In this document: one piece after another, positions 7,178-16,856 of the stretch
How the letters are laid out: each line of letters opens with the position of its first letter
Numbering within the stretch: position 1 is the first letter of the stretch
NCBI RefSeq assembly: GCF_017742245.1
Contig: NZ_JAGHKO010000024.1
Coordinates: forward strand, 1 to 64,000
Source of the DNA: Niastella soli
GTDB lineage: Bacteria; Bacteroidota; Bacteroidia; Chitinophagales; Chitinophagaceae
Direction of reading: 5' to 3'
DNA length: 64,000 nucleotides
Translations under genes and position numbers: made by a program
The notes under the pieces: model-generated
Database searches by the model: none
What the model was told of the DNA's origin: nothing
The model's input: only the letters and a program-made list of their open reading frames with translations

Positions 7178-10129
7178 TTAAAAAGTTACTGATACATTAA
7201 AATGGAAACTCTTGGCCGATGGATAGGGGGTTACATCCACATTGCTGGAAATAGCATCGACACCAAAGTTGGAGACTTCCGGATCATAACTGTTATACTT
7301 AAATGCATTGATCAGGTTCCTGCCGGAAAAACCTAGTTTTACCCGGGCAATATCCTTAAACAACTCTTTGGGTAATACATAACTCAATCCAATTTCCCGC
7401 ACCCTGAAGTAAGAGGCATCCTCAACAAACGGGCGGGCTGTTTTGCCATACGAAGATGCCCGGTAGTCGCCATTTGACAATTGTCCTTTGGGGTCAAGGT
7501 CCCTTTTATCATAGTCGGCAGTAGTACCGGCAAAATCACCCAGTAAAGGGGTGAGGTTGATGTTGTCGCCGCCTTGTTTCCAATGCATCAGCACATTCAA
7601 TTCAAAACTACGCCAGGTGACGTTGTTGTTGAATGACAGGTTGAAATCTGGTTCTGAATTCCCGAATACAGCCAGCTTGGTCACGGGATCAACTTTATCA
7701 AGATCATCGCCAATGCCCACTATCTGCGTAGCGCTTTTGCCTTTTTCAATCCGGTAGGTACCCAGGGATGCGCCAAAAGCGCCTACGTTAAAGGCCGGTA
7801 CGTCTAACCGGGTTACTTTAGAGGTGTTCTTCCACCAGTTTACCTGCGCATTCCAGCGCCATTCTTTGGTGAGTACCGGAACGGCGCTTAAGCCAATTTC
7901 CACCCCTTTATTTTCAATGGCCGCTACATTCTTCCAGCCGGTTGCAAATCCTGTTGAACCTGGCGTTTGCACTTTCAGGATCAGGTCTTCCACATCCTTT
8001 TTATACCAGGTAAATTCCACGCCAACGCGATTATTCAGAATGCCGGCGTCCACTCCCAGTTCCAGTTCTTTTTGTCTTTCCGGTTCCAGGTTGGCGGCAC
8101 CCCTGGTAACATCCACTATAGAACCGGTGGTACCATTGAAATTAATAGGTACCAATGGGGAATAGATAGCACCAAAAGGAGCAAAATTGCCTGCTTCGCC
8201 ATAAGCCCCGCGCACTTTCAACAGACTTAACACTTTTACATCCATGAGTGGCAGGATATTAAAGGCCAGTGAAAATTTGGGATAGTAATACAATTTATCC
8301 GCATTGCCATTCCGGCTCGATTTATCGCCTCTGACACCCACGGTTCCTATCAACATGTCTTTATAATTCACTTCTTCCTGCGCAAAAAAGCCGCGGTCTT
8401 TTGAGATGATCCGGTTTTCTTGTACCTGAATAGCGCCGGCCTGATCAAGGTTGGTTTGGGTACCTATCAATTGGGTGGCAGTATTTACTACCGTATTGAG
8501 ATCATTATTGAGGGCATTCACCCCGGCCTGGGTAGTAAAGATGAAGCCGTTATTGGGGTTTAATTCATATACTGCCAATGCAGAATAATTATCATTGTGA
8601 GTAACGGTTGTTCCATAGATCAGGGCGCCATTGGTACCGTTCCCATTTTTTTCAAACTGTAATACAGCGGGGAAGATGCCTTTTGTATTGAGGGTATAAT
8701 AATCAATACCACCTAATGCAATTATCTTCAGGTCGTGCTTGTCGTTTTTGAAGACTTTCCAGGTCGCTCTTCCGCCCAGTAACGTGCGGTTTACCTTTTC
8801 ATTATTGGTCGTTAGGTCGCGTGTTTGCATCCAGTTGGAAGGCGCCAATGGGTTATTGGGGTAGTTGCCATTGGCATCGGGATATAAACTCACCCAGGAA
8901 GGCGTTGATACATAGGCTACGCCCATTGAGGTGCTGGTATTGTCGTTATTGAAATAGCCGCGGTCGGCGTTCGATTCAACATAATTGGCATTTACCGAGA
9001 GGTCAAGGAATTTGGTGAGGGCCTGCTCGAGGTTCATGCGGATAGAAGTTTTGCGGTAACCGGTGTTTTTAACGATCGCGTCATTGTCCTGGTAAGTCAT
9101 ACCGGCATAATAAGAGGTTTTTTCACTTCCGCCGCTTACAGATACCCTGGTATTGTTCATGAACCCATGAACGCCATATAATTCATCTTCATAATTATAG
9201 GTCTTGCCACCGTTCGCATTATAGATGTTAAGGCCGTTGGCGCCATAGGATGCCCGTACTTTGGCCGTATCCCAGGAGCGCATACCCAGCTTGTGCAATT
9301 GCATCTGCCAGCCAATAGACTGACCCAGCTCAATTTTAGGTTTCCCTGTTTTTCCTTTTTTGGTAGTTACGATCACCACACCGCCTGCCGCTCTGGCCCC
9401 ATAAATGGCAGCTGTAGAGGCGCCTTTCAGAATTTCAATGCGGTCTATGTCTTCGGGGTCAAGGTCAGCCACCCGGTTACTGGGGTTCTCCTGAAAATTG
9501 GTACTGCCCTGATTGGCTGCCTTTGAAATAAAATTCTGTCCGCTATTGATGGAGGAGTTGTCATAATAAACGCCATCAACAATGAACAACGGTTGGGAGT
9601 TACCCACCAGGGAAGTGATACCCCGCATTTTTATAGAGATCCCGCCGCCGGGAGCGCCGGAATTGGAAGAAACGGCTGCGCCGGGGAATTTGCCATAGAG
9701 GGCGGCATCCACCGTAGCCTGAGGGGTGGTACCCACCAGTTGTTTGGCCGAAACCGTACCTACCGCATGGGCCAGGTTAGCACGTTTGGTAGAAGAGGCC
9801 AAACCGGTCACCACCACTTCTTCCAGGTGACCTACGTCTTCCTGCATGGTGATAATAAGAGAAGTTGTTGGGGCGGTTACATTAACAGAGGTAGCCTTGA
9901 AACCTACGAAGGTAATATCCAGTACCCCGCCTTTGCCAGGTATGGTTAAACTGAATTTACCATTGGCATCTGTAGAAGTGCCCTGGTTGGAATTCTTGAT
10001 CTTTACGGAAGCGAACTGTATGGGATTATTCTTACCATCTAACACAGTTCCCGAAACACTTACTTGCGCAAATAGCCATACAGGAGCAGATAAACAGATT
10101 AAAAGTAGCAATCGTTTGTAGTTTTGCAT
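7178..10129 (-). CDS. SusC/RagA family TonB-linked outer membrane receptor
   Basis: 983 residues. This outer membrane beta-barrel imports oligomers with energy from TonB. A signal peptide (cut after LFA, about residue 21) is followed by a carboxypeptidase-regulatory-like beta domain (residues about 23-100, VSGTVLDGKNNPIQFASVKI), the SusC linker EVVVTGLASSTKRANLAHAV and the plug domain with MRGITSLVGNSQPLFIVDGV and IDRIEILKGASTAAIYGARA, which are diagnostic. The rest is barrel, ending with the terminal aromatic (NVSVTF). No STN domain is present, so it is not expected to signal to a FecR anti-sigma factor. It is the first gene of a two-gene operon with the SusD-like lipoprotein. Confidence 0.95.
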   Translation of the reverse strand: MQNYKRLLLLICLSAPVWLFAQVSVSGTVLDGKNNPIQFASVKIKNSNQGTSTDANGKFSLTIPGKGGVLDITFVGFKATSVNVTAPTTSLIITMQEDVGHLEEVVVTGLASSTKRANLAHAVGTVSAKQLVGTTPQATVDAALYGKFPGAAVSSNSGAPGGGISIKMRGITSLVGNSQPLFIVDGVYYDNSSINSGQNFISKAANQGSTNFQENPSNRVADLDPEDIDRIEILKGASTAAIYGARAAGGVVIVTTKKGKTGKPKIELGQSIGWQMQLHKLGMRSWDTAKVRASYGANGLNIYNANGGKTYNYEDELYGVHGFMNNTRVSVSGGSEKTSYYAGMTYQDNDAIVKNTGYRKTSIRMNLEQALTKFLDLSVNANYVESNADRGYFNNDNTSTSMGVAYVSTPSWVSLYPDANGNYPNNPLAPSNWMQTRDLTTNNEKVNRTLLGGRATWKVFKNDKHDLKIIALGGIDYYTLNTKGIFPAVLQFEKNGNGTNGALIYGTTVTHNDNYSALAVYELNPNNGFIFTTQAGVNALNNDLNTVVNTATQLIGTQTNLDQAGAIQVQENRIISKDRGFFAQEEVNYKDMLIGTVGVRGDKSSRNGNADKLYYYPKFSLAFNILPLMDVKVLSLLKVRGAYGEAGNFAPFGAIYSPLVPINFNGTTGSIVDVTRGAANLEPERQKELELGVDAGILNNRVGVEFTWYKKDVEDLILKVQTPGSTGFATGWKNVAAIENKGVEIGLSAVPVLTKEWRWNAQVNWWKNTSKVTRLDVPAFNVGAFGASLGTYRIEKGKSATQIVGIGDDLDKVDPVTKLAVFGNSEPDFNLSFNNNVTWRSFELNVLMHWKQGGDNINLTPLLGDFAGTTADYDKRDLDPKGQLSNGDYRASSYGKTARPFVEDASYFRVREIGLSYVLPKELFKDIARVKLGFSGRNLINAFKYNSYDPEVSNFGVDAISSNVDVTPYPSAKSFHFNVSVTF

Positions 10130-10506
10130 TCTGGAAATTTTGATGTGAACAATAATAGGTTGGGCTCGGGATCAGCAGCTATGACATACCAAATACCAGG
10201 ATAACTTTCATAAGGAATGGATTAATGACACAAGGATATTGCGGATGTTTCATGGGCGATTTGCCAAATCTTGTCAATCAGTAGGTTACAGTTGAAAAAG
10301 GTTGCAGCTTACAAGGGAGACAATTGCCCCCCATTAATTGCTGCATAAGGAGTTAGAATGCGTTTTTATACTTTCCGGGAACGTAATTTGTGACAAAAAA
10401 ATTACACTGATAGCTTAAAGCAGCCAGTTAATATTTAAAAATTCCGGACAATACTATGCAAAAAAAACGCACGGCATGCCTCCTGCAACACTAACGGATA
10501 ACGAAG
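10130..10506. other. Intergenic region upstream of SusC-like gene
   Basis: I find no coding frame of convincing composition here. The region should hold the promoter of the minus-strand SusC/SusD pair, but no clear TTTG / TAnnTTTG pair could be read on that strand. Several A-runs are present (for example near 10395-10470). No tRNA-like or riboswitch-like structure was recognised. Confidence 0.4.
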
Positions 10507-10537
10507 AACGCCCCAAGCGGATTGCGCGGGGCGTTTT
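10507..10537. terminator. Terminator hairpin after the siderophore-type receptor
   Basis: AACGCCCC (10507-10514) pairs with GGGGCGTT (10528-10535), and an inner GCG/CGC pairing extends the structure. TTTT follows on the plus side and TTCTTC on the minus side. It is 80 bases downstream of the minus-strand TonB receptor stop. Confidence 0.75.
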
Positions 10538-10617
10538 ACTAAGTTAAGCGGTCAGACTTACACGTTAAACGGTCGGTATCAAGGATGGGTACTCGATAAT
10601 TTTAAATGATATTGCGA

Positions 10618-13044
10618 TTAGAATTTTATAGTCACATTGGCCGTAAAGGTTCGCGGCATTTGCGGGCTCAACGTACCCTGACCTGCAAAATACAATTCAT
10701 CGGTTGCGTTATCTACTTTCACCCCAAGCCGGTACCAGCGGGCGTCATAAAAAATGGTCCCGTTTAATAATGTATATGAGGGCAGTGTGAACACGCCGGT
10801 GGCGGCTGAGTTGGCAGTCAGGTGTTTGTCAACATAGTTGCCACCAACACCGGCGCCCAGTCCTTTTAATTTCCCGGTTGGCAGGGAATAAGTGATCCAG
10901 GCATTGGCCAGATTGGCCGGTCCGGCAAAAGCAGGACGTCGGCCATCAATTGCTGCAGATGCTTTGGTCAATTTGCTGTCGTTATAGCTATAGCCTGCCA
11001 GTATGTTCAGGCCATTAACGGGGCTTGCCTGTACTTCCAGTTCAAAGCCTTTGCTGTATTGAGTGCCATCCTGCACGTTGATGTTATAGCTTTTGTTATC
11101 GATGATAGTAGGTTCGGCCCGTACCATGTTGGTGGCGCTGATATCGTAATAGCTGGCAGTAACATTCAATTTATTATTCAGCAATTCGAGCTTTACCCCG
11201 CCTTCAAACTGATTGGCATGTTGCGGTTTCATTACACCGGAAACAGTCCCGGTTGGTATGGCTGGTTGAGCTATGGGTTGCAAATAAATAAAGCCGTTCA
11301 TGTAATTGGCAAACAGCGATACTTTATTTCTTACCAGTTGATATAACAAGCCGTATTTATGGGAGAAGCTGGTTTGTGAATATCTGGTGTCTTTAATAAT
11401 GGTATCTGCATAGTGGTTGCGGGTCCCTTTGCTGTCGAAACCATCAACGCGCAGGCTGATCATGGCAATCAGGTTATCGGTCAGGTCCACTACATCCGAT
11501 ATATATGCACTGTAGAGATCAGTTGAGGTGTGGTTTCTGGTAGCGCCATCTGTGGCAGCGGCTATCTTCTGGTCAACCGCATATTTAGAGATCTTTCCAT
11601 AGTTTTTATCCAGGATGTCTGTACCATTTACAAAGTCAAAGACCACCTGGGTAGAAAGGTCATTGTTCATTCTGGTGTGCACATAGTCAAGTCCTATCAA
11701 CAGGCGGTGTTTAAGAGCGCCGGTATTGAAATTACCGGTAAAGTTCTGCTGAATATCCAGGGCGGTGTTGATGGTATTATAAATGCTGATGTTACGTTCC
11801 AGGGAGTCATCCGTATTCTTGCGAATGAATTCATACTGGTAGTAACCATCAGATTTTCGCGTATTGCTGCTAAGAATAGTTTGAGAGGTCCAGTTGTTGG
11901 ATATTTTATAAGTAGCATGCGCCCGCATATTGGTAGTGGGCGTTTTCATGGTGAGGTCGTTGGTGGTATAAGAACGCTTCCAGTTAAAACCCAACTCATC
12001 GGGGGTATGCGCTACAAATTGACGGGTACGGTTCAGGAAAACAGTAGAAGGACTGGTCATTTCTGCACTATAGAATTCTGCGTTCAGATTTATCCTGAAT
12101 CTCGAATTGGCGCGGATCTCAACAGCCGGTGCGATCAGCAATGATTTTCTGAAACCGGCATCCTGCCAGCTTTGTTGATTTTGGTAAGCCGCATTCAGGC
12201 GGAAAAATACATTGCCTTCTTTATTGGCAGGGCCATAAATATCAGCCGTAAAACGGTTCAGGTTGTAGCTGCCGGTGCTATAGGAAATTTCACCTCCCAG
12301 GGTATCGATAGGTTTTTTGGAAATAACGTTGATCATACCGCCTAATGAGGTAACAGCACCGCCATATAAGGTTGTAGAGGGCCCTTTCAGCACTTCAATC
12401 CTTTCTACGTTCACCGGATCAAATTCACCATTGGTTTGTGAGGGAACGCCATCTACCATTGATACTTCCGTTCTGAACCCACGTACGGTATAAGAAGAGG
12501 CTCCATCTGTATTGATTCCACGGTTGCTTTGGATCTTGTATAGACCAGGAGTATTCTTCAGTACATTTCCAAAATCGGTAGTGAGCTGTTCTTTGATCAG
12601 GTTGTTGGAAAGGGAGGTATATACCTGGGGATTTTCCAGACGGCTCAATGGCATTTTAGCTACGGTCTCACTGCCAATGGTAGTTGAACGCTTACTGGCA
12701 GCGATCACCACTTCCTCTAAGGTGGCGTGGTTTTCAGTCAGGATAAAATCGGTCACTAAAATTTCCCCGTCGTTAAGGGTAATGGTTTTGTCAACGGGTT
12801 TCAGTCCAACTGCTGTAATGCGAATGGTGTAAGCGCCGGGTTTAATACCGGTTAATTTGTATTCGCCCTGCTGATTGGTAGCGGTTGCCCATCTTTTGTT
12901 GGCAATGCCTACCGTGATGCCTTCAGCCGGTTTGCCATCGGCGGTGGTCACTTTTCCCTGCAAGGTGCCTTGCTGGGCTATCAGGACAGTTTGCAAACCG
13001 GTGACAAGAAATAATAACAGGGTGAAACGTAAAATGATCTTCAT
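10618..13044 (-). CDS. TonB-dependent siderophore-type receptor
   Basis: 808 residues. The domains are a signal peptide (to about residue 23, ending VLIAQ), a carboxypeptidase-regulatory-like domain (residues 28-110, LQGKVTTADGKPAEGITVGI), a plug (about 115-245; LKNTPGLYKIQSNRGI, YTVRGFRTEVSMVDGVPS, RIEVLKGPSTTLYGG) and a long barrel ending in TIKF. The plug and barrel pattern (INVISKKP, VGVKVDNATDELYFAG) is that of FhuA/FecA-like siderophore receptors, not SusC, so ferric-siderophore uptake is the likely role. It stands alone with no SusD partner. No convincing Fur box was found in 13045-13231, although iron control is usual for the family. Confidence 0.88.
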   Translation of the reverse strand: MKIILRFTLLLFLVTGLQTVLIAQQGTLQGKVTTADGKPAEGITVGIANKRWATATNQQGEYKLTGIKPGAYTIRITAVGLKPVDKTITLNDGEILVTDFILTENHATLEEVVIAASKRSTTIGSETVAKMPLSRLENPQVYTSLSNNLIKEQLTTDFGNVLKNTPGLYKIQSNRGINTDGASSYTVRGFRTEVSMVDGVPSQTNGEFDPVNVERIEVLKGPSTTLYGGAVTSLGGMINVISKKPIDTLGGEISYSTGSYNLNRFTADIYGPANKEGNVFFRLNAAYQNQQSWQDAGFRKSLLIAPAVEIRANSRFRINLNAEFYSAEMTSPSTVFLNRTRQFVAHTPDELGFNWKRSYTTNDLTMKTPTTNMRAHATYKISNNWTSQTILSSNTRKSDGYYQYEFIRKNTDDSLERNISIYNTINTALDIQQNFTGNFNTGALKHRLLIGLDYVHTRMNNDLSTQVVFDFVNGTDILDKNYGKISKYAVDQKIAAATDGATRNHTSTDLYSAYISDVVDLTDNLIAMISLRVDGFDSKGTRNHYADTIIKDTRYSQTSFSHKYGLLYQLVRNKVSLFANYMNGFIYLQPIAQPAIPTGTVSGVMKPQHANQFEGGVKLELLNNKLNVTASYYDISATNMVRAEPTIIDNKSYNINVQDGTQYSKGFELEVQASPVNGLNILAGYSYNDSKLTKASAAIDGRRPAFAGPANLANAWITYSLPTGKLKGLGAGVGGNYVDKHLTANSAATGVFTLPSYTLLNGTIFYDARWYRLGVKVDNATDELYFAGQGTLSPQMPRTFTANVTIKF

Positions 13045-13231
13045 TTTTTTTCATTTAATAAGTACAAATGCTACAGGGCGTCGTATGTGTATTTAATCTA
13101 AAGCGAATGGCGCAAAGAAAGGAGAGGAAGGTTGCAAACCATTTACGCAATCAGGAAATCGATTTACGAGAATAGTAACTAACGGATGAGGGAAAGTTGT
13201 TATAGGTGTTTGTTATTTGAGGCCGGTTAGT

Positions 13232-15604
13232 TTATTCACTTCGTAAACTCTTTACCGGATTTTTAATTGCAACTTTAACCGCCTGGTAACTTACGGTAAG
13301 TATGGCAATAAGTAAAGCAATAAGTCCGGCAACCACGAACACCCACCACTGGATGGTTGTGCGGTATTGATAGTCCTGGAGCCAGGAATGTAATGCCCAC
13401 CAGGCAACAGGAAAAGCTACTATACAGGAAAGACAAACCAGCTTTAAAAACTCGAATGATAAGAGTCGGGCCAATGAACCAACAGAAGCTCCCAAAACCT
13501 TGCGGATACCAATTTCTTTTGTTCTTCTTTCTGCGGTATAAGCCGTGAGGCCAAATAAGCCCAAACAGGAAATGGCTATAGCAAGTACAGAAAAAACAGC
13601 AGACAGTTTACCAACCAGGGTTTCACTCTCGAATATTTTATGGAAGGCTTCGTCTACGAATTTATATTCAAACGGGTAGCCAGGATAGCTGGCTTTCAGT
13701 ACCTGGTCAGTTGTTGCCAATGCAGCTTTCAGGTCAGCGCCAGGTTTGTACCGGATGATCATAAGATTTGTCATCCGCGGAATGCACAGAAGTACTGCGG
13801 GACCACAGGGCGCATACATGTCATTAAACACGAAGTCCTCCGTTATACCAACTATCTGTGCCCTTAAAGCAGTGCTTTTCCTGGAAATATAAGCTCCAAT
13901 CTTCCCCGATGCACCCATTAATTTTGCCAGCGATTCATTTATAATAACGCTATTGCTGTCAGCTACCTGTTGAAGATAAAAATCTCTTCCGCTTTTTAAC
14001 TTCATATGCATGGTAGCCAAATATCCAGGGCTCACCCCCATGTCATAGATCTCGATTTTGTTGTTAGATGATTTGCCTGCCCAGGTATATTCGTTTGATG
14101 AAGTAAATATATACATAGGATCACTCCAGGTGAGTGCAACATTTTCTACCAGCCCTGATTGTAATAATTCGTTGCGGATAGCTAAAAAATGTGCTGGCAA
14201 ACTATTCGGTATTGATAATTGGATCGTGTTGTTGGTCTCATATCCCAGGTTCCTTGATTTTACATGCTGTACCTGCTGGTAAATAATTATGGTGGAAATA
14301 ATAAGCATGATAGAGATGGAAAATTGCGACATAACAAGGCCCTTCCTCATGAAAACAGCTGCGCTGCTGTTATTTATTTTTATTCCTTTCAACACCATTA
14401 CTGGCCTGAACGAGGAAAGGTAAAATGCAGGGTAGATACCCGATAGCAGACCGCATATCAGCCCAATCGCGAACAGAAAAACAAGATGAGTGGTATTAAA
14501 AAAATCAGCATGGAGTTCTTTACCTACCAGACTATTGAAAGCAGGAATTGCAAAAGCGATCATTATTATGGCCAGTACAACCGCAAGGAATGACATGACT
14601 AATGATTCACCAATAAACTGCCGGATCAGTGCAAGCCTGCCGGCGCCAGATACTTTTCGAACACCCACTTCTTTGGCCCTCTTTTCTGACTGTGCCGTGG
14701 AGAGATTCATAAAATTGATACACGCGATCACAAGTATGAGGAAGGCGATTATGGAAAATAAATAAATGTATTGAATTTTTCCGCCATCCGGTTTTCCATC
14801 AGTGAAGCGGCTATATAAATTCCAGTCGTTCATGGAGAAAAGAAAGGTTTGTAACGTGGAACCTTCCACTTTTTTCGCCATATAATGCTTCAGTTGTTTA
14901 TTAATATGGGCAATGTCTGTTAACGGTTCCGTTTCCAATAAAGTCTCCGTGAAAAAGTTCCATTTATTCAGCTCAGGAGGCGCCAGATTTTCAAAGAAGG
15001 TATAGGACGAGATCCAGTTAAAATGATAAGAACAATTGACGGGCAGATCTTTATAGACCCCTGTTATGAGATAATTCCCATCTCTGCTGAAAATTGATTC
15101 ACTTTTTGTTGTCAGTATTTTCCCCACTGGGTTATCATTGGCAAATAAAGTCCTGCTCATTGATTCGCTGATAACGATATCCTCCGGTGATTGTATGGAT
15201 GGATGCGTGCCATAAATAAAAGTAAGGTCCAACATGGAAAGGATAGCCGGATCAATATACCGGCCGGAGATATTAAAGCTCCTGTCACCTAATATAAAAA
15301 GCTGTTTCAATTCCCAACTGAAACGGGCTGTATTCTTTATGCCCGGAATAGTTCTTTTGATCTCCTCTGGCAACGGCATCGGACAATCCTCGATAGTAGG
15401 ATTTTCACCAACTGTCGTTAGCTTGATGGTGAAGAGGGAATTCCTTTTTTTAAAATTATGGTTAAAGGACAACTCATGCTCCACCCATAAAAAAATAAAG
15501 CAGGCACAGGCGATCCCGATAGCCAAACCAAAAATATTGAGGAAGCTGTATCTTTTGTTTCTCAAGGCATTCCGGAACAATACAAGCAGTTGGTTGTGCA
15601 GCAT
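13232..15604 (-). CDS. ABC transporter permease, MacB/FtsX type
   Basis: 790 residues with the double FtsX layout common in Bacteroidetes. A first transmembrane helix (FLNIFGLAIGIACACFIFLWV, residues 21-41) is followed by a periplasmic MacB core domain, three helices (about 280-430; the segment after it, KRAKEVGVRKVSGAGRLALIRQ, is a diagnostic coupling motif), a second periplasmic domain, and three helices at the end (SVLAIAISCLGLFGLTAYTA onwards, with RRTKEIGIRKVLGASVGSLA). No ATPase gene is adjacent, so the partner is elsewhere. Such permeases export peptides or lipids or act as mechanotransmission devices; the substrate here is unknown. Confidence 0.9.
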   Translation of the reverse strand: MLHNQLLVLFRNALRNKRYSFLNIFGLAIGIACACFIFLWVEHELSFNHNFKKRNSLFTIKLTTVGENPTIEDCPMPLPEEIKRTIPGIKNTARFSWELKQLFILGDRSFNISGRYIDPAILSMLDLTFIYGTHPSIQSPEDIVISESMSRTLFANDNPVGKILTTKSESIFSRDGNYLITGVYKDLPVNCSYHFNWISSYTFFENLAPPELNKWNFFTETLLETEPLTDIAHINKQLKHYMAKKVEGSTLQTFLFSMNDWNLYSRFTDGKPDGGKIQYIYLFSIIAFLILVIACINFMNLSTAQSEKRAKEVGVRKVSGAGRLALIRQFIGESLVMSFLAVVLAIIMIAFAIPAFNSLVGKELHADFFNTTHLVFLFAIGLICGLLSGIYPAFYLSSFRPVMVLKGIKINNSSAAVFMRKGLVMSQFSISIMLIISTIIIYQQVQHVKSRNLGYETNNTIQLSIPNSLPAHFLAIRNELLQSGLVENVALTWSDPMYIFTSSNEYTWAGKSSNNKIEIYDMGVSPGYLATMHMKLKSGRDFYLQQVADSNSVIINESLAKLMGASGKIGAYISRKSTALRAQIVGITEDFVFNDMYAPCGPAVLLCIPRMTNLMIIRYKPGADLKAALATTDQVLKASYPGYPFEYKFVDEAFHKIFESETLVGKLSAVFSVLAIAISCLGLFGLTAYTAERRTKEIGIRKVLGASVGSLARLLSFEFLKLVCLSCIVAFPVAWWALHSWLQDYQYRTTIQWWVFVVAGLIALLIAILTVSYQAVKVAIKNPVKSLRSE

Positions 15605-15782
15605 GGCAACGCGTTTATATTGTTATAAGATGGAGAACTATCAAACCCTGTACGAAACGTTCCTAATAGAGTGCCAGGTAACATATTATTGAAAAGTAAT
15701 ACATTACAAAATTAGGCTAAATAAACCTGTACGTTATTGATACAATCAGTTGTCCGGTTTTAAGACACCCCTTGCAACATCG

Positions 15783-15812
15783 TTGCAAAATGTAAAACAT
15801 TCCCTACATTTG
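15783..15812 (+). promoter_or_regulatory. Putative Bacteroidetes-type sigma-A promoter
   Basis: TTG (15783-15785) is separated by 19 bases from TACATTTG (15805-15812), an exact match to the TAnnTTTG -7 element of this phylum. Transcription would begin about 20 bases before the ATG at 15839 of the flavoprotein gene. Confidence 0.6.
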
Positions 15813-15838
15813 TGCCACACTAATTAAAAGTCAATTCA

Positions 15839-16747
15839 ATGGCAGGAAATAACAGGTACGATGTGATCATCGTAGGGGGAAGTTATGCGGGTTTATCAGC
15901 CGCCATGTCCCTGGGCAGGTCATTAAGAAAGGTGCTTATTATCGACAGCGGCTTACCCTGTAACCGGCAAACCCCGCATTCTCATAATTTCATTACCCAT
16001 GATGGAGAAACGCCGGGTGCCATTGCCAATAAAGCCAGGGAGCAGGTGTTGAAATACGAAACTGTAAGCATTCAGCAGGGCATCGCGGTGTCGGCCACCA
16101 AAAAGGAGGATGGTTTTGAGCTGGCTACAAAAGACGGGATGGTCTTTTCTGCCCGCAAATTGTTATTTGCTACCGGTGTAAAAGACATGATGCCGGCTAT
16201 TCCCGGTTTTGCCGAATGCTGGGGTATTACGGTTATCCATTGCCCTTACTGTCATGGATATGAAGTAAAGCAGGAGAAAACAGGTATTATGAGCAATGGC
16301 GATATTGCATTTGAATTTAGCAAGCTGATCAATAACCTGACGAAAGATCTTACTCTTTTTACAAATGGTCAGTCAACTTTATCATCAGAGCAACGGGAAA
16401 AACTGCACACTCGAAATATTGAAGTGGTAGAGACGGAGATTGCCGGTTTTGAACACAGCAATGGTATCCTGCAACGGGTGCTGTTGAAAGACGGTTCCGC
16501 TGTTCCGTTAAAAGCGATGTATGCGAAGATCCCGTTTGTGCAGCATTGCGATATCCCCTTACAATTAGGATGTGCATTGACCGAACAGGGTTATATAGCT
16601 GTTGATATGCTGGGGCGCACCAACGTTGCGGGTGTGTATGCGGCAGGAGATAATACGGTCATGATGCGGGCTGTTTCGCTGGCTGTAGCAGGGGGAGGGA
16701 TGGCAGGTGCCGGTATCAATAAAGAACTGGTAGATGAATCGTTTTAA
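15839..16747 (+). CDS. NAD(P)/FAD-dependent oxidoreductase, thioredoxin-reductase-like
   Basis: 302 residues, a two-Rossmann-fold pyridine nucleotide-disulfide oxidoreductase. The FAD-binding motif is VGGSYAGLSAAMSLGRSLRKVLIID (starting near residue 11). A redox-active CPYC lies in HCPYCHGYEV (near residue 140), and the C-terminal FAD motif GRTNVAGVYAAGD is intact. The second nucleotide-binding loop reads TGIMSNGDIAFEF in place of the usual GxGxxA/G pattern, so NADPH binding may be altered. The gene stands alone with its own promoter, not next to a thioredoxin gene, so its disulfide partner is unknown. Confidence 0.87.
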   Translation: MAGNNRYDVIIVGGSYAGLSAAMSLGRSLRKVLIIDSGLPCNRQTPHSHNFITHDGETPGAIANKAREQVLKYETVSIQQGIAVSATKKEDGFELATKDGMVFSARKLLFATGVKDMMPAIPGFAECWGITVIHCPYCHGYEVKQEKTGIMSNGDIAFEFSKLINNLTKDLTLFTNGQSTLSSEQREKLHTRNIEVVETEIAGFEHSNGILQRVLLKDGSAVPLKAMYAKIPFVQHCDIPLQLGCALTEQGYIAVDMLGRTNVAGVYAAGDNTVMMRAVSLAVAGGGMAGAGINKELVDESF

Positions 16748-16761
16748 ATAAGCAGGGAGGC

Positions 16762-16781
16762 CATCCGCCGGCTGGCGGATG
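16762..16781. other. Small perfect stem-loop
   Basis: CATCCGCC (16762-16769) and GGCGGATG (16774-16781) pair perfectly around GGCT. It lies 15 bases after the flavoprotein stop, but no T-run follows on the plus strand, so a terminator role is uncertain. Confidence 0.45.
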
Positions 16782-16856
16782 ACTCACCCTTTCCGTATAT
16801 TGATGATGTGCCACCATCATTCGCCATTTTGTTGACTAAATGACTGGGTCTGGTTT

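Noticed and set aside
11530-12144. 204-codon plus-strand frame opposite the siderophore-type receptor
   Set aside because: Antisense to a well-defined receptor; composition is that of a reverse-strand shadow, with no domain.
13045-13231. Riboswitch or Fur box upstream of the siderophore-type receptor
   Set aside because: No cobalamin-box or convincing inverted Fur motif could be read.
15707-15714. TAATTTTG on the minus strand as promoter of the FtsX-type permease
   Set aside because: It fits the -7 consensus exactly, but no TTTG lies at the required distance, so it is not listed as a promoter.
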